A stretch of 64,000 bases of DNA, taken from contig NZ_BBXF01000010.1 in the NCBI RefSeq assembly GCF_001570585.1, positions 131,873 to 195,872 on the forward strand. The letters run 5' to 3'. This DNA comes from Herbidospora daliensis. Lineage in GTDB: Bacteria > Actinomycetota > Actinomycetes > Streptosporangiales > Streptosporangiaceae. Below are positions 16,445-23,125 of the stretch, piece by piece. Position 1 is the first letter of the stretch. Each line of letters opens with the position of its first letter. Both the position numbers and the translations under genes were made by a program. The notes under the pieces were generated by a model that made no database searches, had not been told where the DNA came from, and saw only the letters and a list, made by a program, of their open reading frames with translations.

Positions 16445-17518
16445 GTGAGGACCTTTCTCGCGCTGGCGCTGGTTGTCGGCATGGCCGCCTGCGCCGCCGA
16501 GAAGCCCAGGGCGACGGGTCCCGCCGAGATCATCGCGCGAGGGTTCAAGATCGGGCTGATGCTCCCCGACCTGACGACGCCCCGGTGGGAGAAGTTCGAC
16601 CGTCCGTACATCACCTCGTCGGTCGCCCAGCTCTGCCCCAACTGCGAGATCGTCCCGGTCAACGCCGAGGGCGACCCCGTCGCGCAGGGCCGCCAGCTCG
16701 ACCAGCTGACCGCGCAGGGCGTCAAGACCGTCATCCTCACCCCGGTGGACGCCCGCGGCATCCAGCCGTCGGTCGACCGCGCCGCCGCACGGGCGGTCAG
16801 GATCGTCTCGTACGACCGCCTCGCCGAAGGCCCCATCGACGCCTACACCTCCTTCGACAACGTCGAGGTGGGCCGCCTCCAGGGCCAGGCCCTGGTCGAC
16901 GCCATCAGGGCGCGCGGCCGCAGGGGCCAGATCATCATGCTCAACGGCCCCGTCACCGACCCCAACTCCGCCGAGTTCAGGGCCGGCGCCCACGCTGCCC
17001 TCGACGGGCGGGTCCGCATCGGCGCCGAGTACGACACCCCCGGCTGGAGCGCCGAGGAGGCCGAACGCGAGTCGGAGATGGCCATGGACCGCCTCGGCCT
17101 CGACAGCATCGTCGGCGTGTACGCCGCCAACGACGGCCTCGCCGGCGGCGCCGCGGGCTCGATCCGCGACTCGGGCCTGCCCCCCGACACCCCGCTGACC
17201 GGCATGGACGCCGACCTGGACGCCATCCACCGCATCATGCTCGGCACCCAGACCATGACCATCTACAAGCCGATCCAGCCCGAGGCGCAGAACGCCGCGC
17301 AACTGGCCGTCGACCTCGGCGCCGGACGGCCGATCCGGGGCACCAGCACGGTGAACAACGACACCGAGGCGGACATCCCCGCCATGATCACCAAGGCGAT
17401 CGTGGTCACCCGGTCGACCATCAAGGACACCGTCGTCAAGGACGGCTTCTGGACCGCCAACGAGGTCTGCAACCCCGCCCAGATGCGGCCGATGTGCCTG
17501 GAGCTAGGCATCGCCTGA
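16445..17518 (+). CDS. Sugar-binding (XylF/RbsB-like) lipoprotein without transporter partners
   Basis: This 357-residue protein has a lipoprotein signal (VVGMAAC, Cys16) and the periplasmic-binding fold type I: LTTPRWEKFDRPYI, the VKTVILTPVDARGIQ pentose-binding segment, and YAANDGLAGG. This is closest to xylose/ribose receptors. The GTG at 16445 is the start; the overlapping ATG at 16441 is in another frame. No ATPase or permease gene lies in this window. The neighbouring uptake gene is instead a sodium symporter on the opposite strand, whose small partner overlaps this gene's 3' end by 15 nt. Confidence 0.88.
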   Translation: MRTFLALALVVGMAACAAEKPRATGPAEIIARGFKIGLMLPDLTTPRWEKFDRPYITSSVAQLCPNCEIVPVNAEGDPVAQGRQLDQLTAQGVKTVILTPVDARGIQPSVDRAAARAVRIVSYDRLAEGPIDAYTSFDNVEVGRLQGQALVDAIRARGRRGQIIMLNGPVTDPNSAEFRAGAHAALDGRVRIGAEYDTPGWSAEEAERESEMAMDRLGLDSIVGVYAANDGLAGGAAGSIRDSGLPPDTPLTGMDADLDAIHRIMLGTQTMTIYKPIQPEAQNAAQLAVDLGAGRPIRGTSTVNNDTEADIPAMITKAIVVTRSTIKDTVVKDGFWTANEVCNPAQMRPMCLELGIA

Positions 17519-17737
17519 GTTCTCGTCGGACGGGTCGGGCACGTCCTTGGGCCGCAGCCGCTCCCACAGCAGGAACACCCCCGCCAGCACCAGCATGCCG
17601 ATCCCGGTCCACAGGTTGATGCGCACCCCCTCGGCCTTCGCGATCTCCTCGGCCCCGTCGAGGAGGCCGGCCACGACCAGGATCACGCCGTAGACGGCGA
17701 ACAGGCCGCCCAGGATGCGGCGGATGTCGAACAACAT
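17504..17737 (-). CDS. Small membrane protein downstream of the sodium/solute symporter
   Basis: The 77-residue product has two hydrophobic helices (about 8-26 and 44-60) and a charged C-terminus with a RLRPKDVPDPSDE tail. It starts 12 nt after the symporter stop, so it is probably co-transcribed and may be an accessory subunit. The 3' end overlaps the convergent sugar-binding lipoprotein gene by 15 nt. Confidence 0.75.
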   Translation of the reverse strand: MLFDIRRILGGLFAVYGVILVVAGLLDGAEEIAKAEGVRINLWTGIGMLVLAGVFLLWERLRPKDVPDPSDENSGDA

Positions 17738-17749
17738 CGGGTGTCCCCC

Positions 17750-19414
17750 TTACAGGAAAGGCAGGTAGAAGGCGGCGGCCAGGACCAGCGCGCCGGAGCC
17801 GAGCACCACGGGCGAGCGGTACCACGCCTTGTCCCCGGCGATGGAGTCGTCCTTGAGGTCGACGTCGGTCAGGCCGTACACCAGACCCCGCAGCTCCTCC
17901 TCCGGCTTCGGCGTGGTCACCAGCGTGATCGCGACCGACACGATCGCGTCGACCAGGAAGGCCGCCCCCGCCGCGACGAACGACGCGTTCAGGTCGGTGC
18001 CCAGGTCGATCAGCTCGGCCCGGTAGGGGATGTAGACCGCGAACGCCGCCAGGGTGCCCGCGATGATGCCCCAGAAGCCGGCCCACGGCGTCATCCGCTT
18101 CCAGAACAGGCCGATGATGAACGTCGCGAACAGGGGCGCGTTGAAGAACGCGAACAGCGCCTGCAGGTAGTTCATGATGTTGGAGAACCCGGCCGCGATG
18201 AACGCGGTCCCGATGCCCGCCACCACACCGCCGATGGTGGCGACGCGGCCCAGGCGTACATAGAACTCGTCGGGCTTGTCGCCGTTCACGTGGCCTTTCC
18301 AGATGTCGTACGTGAACACGGTGTTGAAGCCCGAGATGTTGGCCGCCATGCCGGCCATGAACGACGCGAGCAGACCGGTCACCGCGACGCCGAGCACGCC
18401 GTTGGGCAGGAACTCGTTCATCAGCAGCGGGATCGCGTAGTTGTACGCCGGCCCGCCGTCCTTGCCGAGGTCGGAGAACAGCACGAGCGCGACCAGCCCC
18501 GGGATCACCGTGACCACCGGGATCAGCAGCTTCGGATACGCCGCCACGATCGGCGTCAGCCGCGCCGCGTTGGTGTTCCGCGCCGACAACCCGCGCTGCA
18601 CCTCGGCGAAGTTGGTCGTCCAGTAGCCGAACGACAACACGAACCCGAGGCCGAACACGATCCCGATCCAGCTCGCCCCCAGCGGATTGTCCGTGGACGC
18701 GGTCGTCGACCACGTGTGCAGCCCGCCGTCGCCGAGCACGCTCTCGCGCACCTTCTGGCCGAGCCCCTCGAACCCGCCGACCCGGATCAGCCCCAGCACC
18801 ACCACGGGCACCAGCCCCGCGATGATCACGAAGAACTGCATCACCTCGTTGTAGATCGCCGACGACAACCCGCCCAGCGTGATGTACGCCAGCACGATCG
18901 CCGCCGACACGATCACCGACAACCACAGGGGCCAGCCGAGCAGCGCCTCCATCACCAGGGCCAGCGCGTAGAGGTTGATCCCCGCGATCAGCACCTGCGC
19001 GACCGCGAACGCGATGGCGTTGAACAGCTGGGTCGCCGGATTGAACCTCCTTCGAAGGAATTCCGGGACGCTGTGCACCTTCGACCGGTAGTAGAACGGC
19101 ATCATCACGATGCCGAGGAACACCATGGCCGGAACAGCGCCGATCCAGTAGTAGTGCACGGTCATGAGGCCGTACTGGGCTCCGTTGGCGGCCATGCCAA
19201 GGATCTCGATCGCCCCGAGGTTGGCGGAGACGAACGCGAGACCCGTGATCCACGCGGGCAGGGCACGCCCGGCGAGGAAGAAGTCGCTGGAGGAGCGGAT
19301 GGCGCGGCGGGCGGCGAAACCGATGCCCACCACGACGGCGAAGTAGAGCGCCAGGATCAGATAGTCCAGCGCGTTGACATCCAGGCGGAGGTCCTGGGGA
19401 GCGAGTGCGAGCAC
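17750..19414 (-). CDS. Sodium:solute symporter (SSS family, sugar/SGLT-like)
   Basis: This 554-residue integral membrane protein has about 14 helices with the LeuT-like SSS fold. The family signature region FFLAGRALPAWITGLAFVSA in the first cytoplasmic loop, the GGLSSAIYNEVMQFF block, and an SGLT-like central part with FWKRMTPWAGFW are present. It most likely imports a sugar or sugar acid with sodium. The GTG at 19414 is the start. It forms an operon with the 77-residue membrane protein. The nearby xylose-type receptor is suggestive of pentose use, but the two are on opposite strands. Confidence 0.92.
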   Translation of the reverse strand: MLALAPQDLRLDVNALDYLILALYFAVVVGIGFAARRAIRSSSDFFLAGRALPAWITGLAFVSANLGAIEILGMAANGAQYGLMTVHYYWIGAVPAMVFLGIVMMPFYYRSKVHSVPEFLRRRFNPATQLFNAIAFAVAQVLIAGINLYALALVMEALLGWPLWLSVIVSAAIVLAYITLGGLSSAIYNEVMQFFVIIAGLVPVVVLGLIRVGGFEGLGQKVRESVLGDGGLHTWSTTASTDNPLGASWIGIVFGLGFVLSFGYWTTNFAEVQRGLSARNTNAARLTPIVAAYPKLLIPVVTVIPGLVALVLFSDLGKDGGPAYNYAIPLLMNEFLPNGVLGVAVTGLLASFMAGMAANISGFNTVFTYDIWKGHVNGDKPDEFYVRLGRVATIGGVVAGIGTAFIAAGFSNIMNYLQALFAFFNAPLFATFIIGLFWKRMTPWAGFWGIIAGTLAAFAVYIPYRAELIDLGTDLNASFVAAGAAFLVDAIVSVAITLVTTPKPEEELRGLVYGLTDVDLKDDSIAGDKAWYRSPVVLGSGALVLAAAFYLPFL

Positions 19415-19454
19415 GGACCCCCGCTACCCCCGAACCTCACCGCATCACGTGGGT

Positions 19455-19829
19455 TCAGTCGAGCAGACCGAGGTACTGGGCCAGCCGCGCCTGGACCTGG
19501 GTCAGCAGGTTCTCGTCGAGGGCGCCGGTCCGGTCTTCCAGGACCGACTTCATCAGCGGCTGGACCGCCGGGATCCTGATCCAGCATTTCTTGGTGGCAC
19601 CGCCCTGACCCCTGGCGAGCTGGATGTCGAAGGCGGTGCGCTGCCTCGTCGAGCCCGAGATCGGGCAGATCAGGACGACTGGCCAGTCGGGGTCACGGTT
19701 CGGCCCTCCACCCGTGACGACGACGACCATGCGGCGCTCGTCGTGGACGACACGCTTGTCCTCCGGGAGCAGGCGGACGACCTTGTCGTTCACGAGGTAG
19801 ACGCCACCGGCCACATAGGGACCCGGCAC
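19455..19829 (-). CDS. PemK/MazF-like toxin (type II toxin-antitoxin)
   Basis: This 124-residue protein has the PemK/MazF beta-barrel pattern: a G-VYLV first strand, the DERRMVVVVTG strand with the conserved Arg, PVVLICPISGSTRQRTAFDI with the Thr-x-Phe-Asp region, then GATKKCWIRIPAVQPLMKS and a C-terminal helix. Members are mRNA endonucleases that stop translation. The GTG start directly abuts the TAA stop of the upstream gene, and GAGGA lies about 8 nt before it, so it is translationally coupled to the antitoxin. Classification is by motif pattern; activity is untested. Confidence 0.8.
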   Translation of the reverse strand: MPGPYVAGGVYLVNDKVVRLLPEDKRVVHDERRMVVVVTGGGPNRDPDWPVVLICPISGSTRQRTAFDIQLARGQGGATKKCWIRIPAVQPLMKSVLEDRTGALDENLLTQVQARLAQYLGLLD

Positions 19830-20498
19830 TTATTCTTCCTCCATGAGGTGGCGGGTCGCCTCGGCACGGTGGTCGGCGAGGTGGGAGATCTCCTCGACCA
19901 GATCGTCGACACCGCCGGGCTCGTGGTCGGGCAGGGGGTTGTCGGCCACCCACCGGCGGAGCCGGTCGAGACCTGAACCCAGATCGGGGAGCGGCGCCCC
20001 GCCGGCCAGGTCGAGCCGGTGATTGTGCTCGACCGCCATTCTCATGGGGGGCGTCTGGAAGGTGTAGCTCGTCAGCTGGTTCGCCGACCACCGGCCGAAT
20101 TCGGCCAGGACGCCGTCGATGATCTCGGCGATCCCGTCGTCGACGGCCGTTTCCGGTGTGTCGATCAAGTGGATGACACGTTCGCGGTTTCCGGTGAAGG
20201 GATCGACGCTCTCCGCCACGAGGATGACGTGGGCTTCGGAGAGGTCGCGCTCGATCTCGGCGAGGCGGACGCTGTGGGGGCCGTGGTCGCTCCATCGCCA
20301 CTCGACTCCGGACCCCGGCGGCACACCGCGTTCGAAGGCGCTGAGGTCGGCTAGGTAGAGGAGGTTGGCCAGTTTGCTGTGGTTGACGCGCATGCCGCTG
20401 GTGCGGGCCGCCGCGAGCAGGTAGGCGACGGCCGCGGCGGGTCCGCGGAGAGGCGCAGAGGCCGACACGGTGCCCAGTTTAAGGACCGGCTGCGCCAT
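19830..20498 (-). CDS. Panacea/DUF4065 (SocA-like) domain antitoxin
   Basis: This 222-residue protein carries the Panacea pattern: a Lys-Leu then LLYLADLSAFE helix near residue 45, a WRWSDHGPHS motif near residue 65, then a helical body. Known Panacea proteins are antitoxins that pair with many unrelated toxins. The C-terminus from about residue 150 (charged, GGVDDLVEEISHLADH) may be the toxin-neutralising part. ATG 20498 is preceded by GGGAGG at 8 nt spacing. The stop abuts the toxin start with no gap, the classic antitoxin-first order. An alternative is a SocA-like proteolytic adaptor. Confidence 0.75.
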   Translation of the reverse strand: MAQPVLKLGTVSASAPLRGPAAAVAYLLAAARTSGMRVNHSKLANLLYLADLSAFERGVPPGSGVEWRWSDHGPHSVRLAEIERDLSEAHVILVAESVDPFTGNRERVIHLIDTPETAVDDGIAEIIDGVLAEFGRWSANQLTSYTFQTPPMRMAVEHNHRLDLAGGAPLPDLGSGLDRLRRWVADNPLPDHEPGGVDDLVEEISHLADHRAEATRHLMEEE

Positions 20499-20605
20499 GA
20501 CCAGTGCCTCCCGCCTGTCACGCCATCGAATGCATGTTCTGTTTTGTCCGGCCGATTGCCGTAACGATACGCTACGGCTCGGTCGCGGGCTGTGTGAATG
20601 GCGGT

Positions 20606-21028
20606 TCAGGTACGTTCGAGTGCCACCACCGGGATCCGGCGGCCGGCCGCCTTCTCGTGTTCGCCGAAGAACGGGAAGTTCTTCTTGATCTCCGACCACA
20701 CCGCGTCGTACTCCGCGCCCTCCGTGGGCCGGGCCTCGGCGATGTAGACCTGGTCGCCGACCTCGACGGTGACCTCCGGGGTCTTCAGCAGGTTCCGGTA
20801 CCACTCCGGGTCCTCCGGGGCGCCGGCCGCCGAGGCCATGACCAGCAGGTGGTCGCCCTCGATGACGTACATCATCGGGGTCGTGTGGGGGCGGCCGGTG
20901 ACGCGGCCGCGGGTGGTGAGGATCAGCAGGGCGCGGCCCTCGAAGGGGCCGCCGCCCTTGTGGGCGCGGAACTCCTCGATCGTCTTGCGGTTGATCTCAC
21001 GGATGTCGCCGTCGGCGGGGTTGCTCAT
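20606..21028 (-). CDS. Nitroreductase-type deazaflavin (F420)-dependent oxidoreductase (DDN family)
   Basis: This 140-residue protein has the DDN split-barrel: the ALLILTTRGRVTGRPHTTPM strand pair with its GRxxGxxRxxPx-like motif, EGDHLLVMASAAGA, and PEWYRNLLKTPEVTVEVG. Such enzymes use reduced F420 to reduce quinones or other acceptors. ATG 21028 is used; an alternative ATG lies three codons upstream. It follows the patatin gene by 29 nt in the same direction, so co-transcription is likely. Confidence 0.92.
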   Translation of the reverse strand: MSNPADGDIREINRKTIEEFRAHKGGGPFEGRALLILTTRGRVTGRPHTTPMMYVIEGDHLLVMASAAGAPEDPEWYRNLLKTPEVTVEVGDQVYIAEARPTEGAEYDAVWSEIKKNFPFFGEHEKAAGRRIPVVALERT

Positions 21029-21057
21029 GCGCCCCATACTTGCCGGAAAAGCGGCTC

Positions 21058-21882
21058 TCAGTCCCAGATCTCGGCGACCCGCGTGGCGACCGCGGGCGCC
21101 TGGGCGAGGCCGGCCTTGAAGGCGGGCGCCCACAGGCCCGGGTCGAGCACGTTGTCGCCGAACACGGCCTTGGCCGCGGCGTCGGGGCCGATCGAGACGG
21201 TGCGCGACGCGCCCGTCTTCTCCAGTTCCCGCGCCAACCGCTCGGGCGGGACCATGCCGGTGAGCGGTTCGAGCACGACGACCGCGTCGGCGCCCCTGGC
21301 CAGGTCGGCGTTGGTGCCGCTGCGCACGCCGCCGTCCATGTAGCGGGCGCCGTTGATCTCGACCGGCGGGTAGACGCACGGGACGGCGCAACTGGAGGCG
21401 ACCGCGAGGGCGAGCTCGACGCCCGATTGGCCGGTCCAGACGACGAACTGGCCGGTGGCGGCGTCGACGGCGGTGACCTGGAGGTCGCGGTCGGGCCAGA
21501 CCTTCACCGGCAGCCGGTCGCCGACCGACTCGATGCGGGCCATGCCGTCGACGACGGGCAGCGCCAGGGCCAGCTCGCCGACCCTCCTGCGCGCCTCCTT
21601 CGGCTCGACGTGCGGGTCGAAGAGGATCGCGAACGCCTGCATGACCGGGGCCATGTCGACCACCGGGCGCGGTCCGTGGTCGGAGGTCGACTGGCGGGCG
21701 ACGGCCTTCTCCAGGTCGGCGCCGGTGGCGATGAGGGTGCCGACGACCGATCCGGCGGACGTGCCGATGATCGTGTCGGCGGCCCCGAGGTCGACGCCCT
21801 CACGGCGCAGACCGGTGACAATCCCTGCTTCCCAGGCGATTCCGGCGATGCCCCCGCCGCCCAGGACCAATGCTCTCGTCAT
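21058..21882 (-). CDS. Patatin-like phospholipase family protein
   Basis: This 274-residue protein has the patatin catalytic layout: oxyanion motif GGGGIAG at residues 8-14, nucleophile GTSAGS with Ser42, and the dyad Asp in MDGG followed by VRSGTNADL. It probably hydrolyses acyl chains from membrane lipids. It lies between the methyltransferase (28 nt upstream) and the F420 reductase, on the same strand. The physiological lipid is unknown. Confidence 0.92.
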   Translation of the reverse strand: MTRALVLGGGGIAGIAWEAGIVTGLRREGVDLGAADTIIGTSAGSVVGTLIATGADLEKAVARQSTSDHGPRPVVDMAPVMQAFAILFDPHVEPKEARRRVGELALALPVVDGMARIESVGDRLPVKVWPDRDLQVTAVDAATGQFVVWTGQSGVELALAVASSCAVPCVYPPVEINGARYMDGGVRSGTNADLARGADAVVVLEPLTGMVPPERLARELEKTGASRTVSIGPDAAAKAVFGDNVLDPGLWAPAFKAGLAQAPAVATRVAEIWD

Positions 21883-21910
21883 GTACCGAATTATGTTCTA
21901 TCGGAGCCGG

Positions 21911-22477
21911 CTATGGGAGGGCGACCACGGCGTATCTCTCGTCGTGGATCGGGCCGCCCCACAGGGTCGGGTCGGTGAGGGGCTCGACGGTGACGTCTCC
22001 GGCCAGCGGGCCGACCATGCTCAGCACCTGGGCGGCGGTCAGCCCGGCGCCGGTGGACCAGCGGCCCTCGATCAGGACCAGCCGCCCGCCGGGACGCAGC
22101 GCGGCCGCCCAGCGGCGCAGGACCGCGGCGGGGTCGTCGAAGACCCACAGCAGGTGGCGGCAGAGCACCACGTCGAAGCGGCCGGGCGGGTCGGCGGCGT
22201 CGCCGACCGTGATCTCCGGGGTGAAACCGGCCCCGGCGAGCTTGCGGCGGGCCAGCCCGGCCATCTCCGCCGACCGGTCGACGCCGACCGGGCGGTGGCC
22301 CTGCTCGGCGGCCAGGAGCGTCAGGGAGCCGGTGCCGCAGCCGGCGTCGAACACGTCGGACGGCGCGGCGGGGAGCCAGGCGGCCAGGCGGGCGGCCCAC
22401 GCCGCTCTCACCGACGGGTCGCGCAGCCCGTGGTCGGGCTGGTCGTCGAAGGCGGCGGCCGCGTCGTCCCAGTTCAC
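21911..22477 (-). CDS. Class I SAM-dependent methyltransferase
   Basis: This 188-residue protein has motif I VFDAGCGTGSLTLLA, the acidic end of strand 2 (GVDRSAEM), and the LRPGGRLVLIEGRW segment typical of class I methyltransferases. The GTG at 22477 overlaps the stop of the deformylase gene by 4 nt (GTGA), so it is translationally coupled to it. The acceptor substrate is unknown; the short length suggests a small-molecule methyltransferase. Confidence 0.9.
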   Translation of the reverse strand: MNWDDAAAAFDDQPDHGLRDPSVRAAWAARLAAWLPAAPSDVFDAGCGTGSLTLLAAEQGHRPVGVDRSAEMAGLARRKLAGAGFTPEITVGDAADPPGRFDVVLCRHLLWVFDDPAAVLRRWAAALRPGGRLVLIEGRWSTGAGLTAAQVLSMVGPLAGDVTVEPLTDPTLWGGPIHDERYAVVALP

Positions 22478-22992
22478 GGCTGCTGGAGCTGGCGGAACTC
22501 CGTCATGACGGCTTCGCGGGCCTCCGGCGTCAGGTGGTCGATGTAGAGGATGCCGTTCAGGTGGTCGGTCTCGTGCTGGAAGCAGCGGGCCAGGACGCCC
22601 GTGCCGACCACGCTGATCGGCTCGCCCGTGAGGTCGAAGCCGTGGACGGTCGCCACGTTGGGGCGGCCCAGGGCGGCGCGCGGGCCGGGGACCGACAGGC
22701 AGCCCTCGCCGCCGACGTCGAACTCCTGCTCGTCGGCGGGCGGCAGTTCCAGCGTGGGGTTGACGACCACGCCCTTCTGGAAGACCTCGTCGGCGTCGGG
22801 GCAGTCGTAGACGAAGACGCGCAGGTCGACGCCGATCTGGTTGGCGGCCAGGCCGACGCCTTCGGCGGCGTACATGCTCTCGAACATGTCGTCGGCCAGG
22901 GCGGCGAGCTCGTCGTCGAACTTCTCGACCGGGCGGCACGGGGTGTGCAGGACGGGTGTGCCGACGATCGTGATGGGTCTCATGTGGTCCAT
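22474..22992 (-). CDS. def: Peptide deformylase
   Basis: This roughly 172-residue metalloenzyme removes the N-formyl group from nascent proteins. All three family motifs are present: GVGLAANQIG, EGCLS with the metal-binding Cys, and HETDHLNG with the catalytic Glu and metal-binding His residues. Starts at 22992 and 22983 are both possible; GGTGGAG lies 12 nt before the first. It is probably one of several deformylase paralogs. A 21-bp palindromic operator sits about 28-48 nt upstream, which suggests regulated expression. Confidence 0.93.
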   Translation of the reverse strand: MDHMRPITIVGTPVLHTPCRPVEKFDDELAALADDMFESMYAAEGVGLAANQIGVDLRVFVYDCPDADEVFQKGVVVNPTLELPPADEQEFDVGGEGCLSVPGPRAALGRPNVATVHGFDLTGEPISVVGTGVLARCFQHETDHLNGILYIDHLTPEAREAVMTEFRQLQQP

Positions 22993-23019
22993 TGTCGCAG
23001 CGGTCTCCACCTGAGATAG

Positions 23020-23040
23020 TTGGTTTGGTAATCAAACCAA
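23020..23040. promoter_or_regulatory. Palindromic operator between deformylase and GH74 genes
   Basis: TTGGTTTG-5 nt-CAAACCAA is a perfect inverted repeat (8-bp arms). It is an A/T-rich island in a GC-rich intergenic region and resembles MarR/HxlR-type sites. It could control either divergent gene. No matching regulator gene is adjacent. Confidence 0.65.
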
Positions 23041-23043
23041 GTT

Positions 23044-23093
23044 CCATGCACGCGCTGGGCGGACGGTCAGGGTCCCCACCTGATCGTGCATGG
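23044..23093. other. Long-range inverted repeat in the GH74 5' region
   Basis: CCATGCACG (23044-23052) and CGTGCATGG (23085-23093) are perfect 9-bp complements enclosing 32 nt that contain a smaller CAGG/CCTG stem. It lies 33 nt before the GH74 start. It could be a leader structure or a second operator. Confidence 0.45.
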
Positions 23094-23125
23094 CCGGTTA
23101 TCCATTCACGGAGGAGAAACCGTCC

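Noticed and set aside
23044-23093. Transcription terminator of the deformylase operon
   Set aside because: The inverted repeat is upstream of def (the operon reads away from it), so it cannot terminate that operon.
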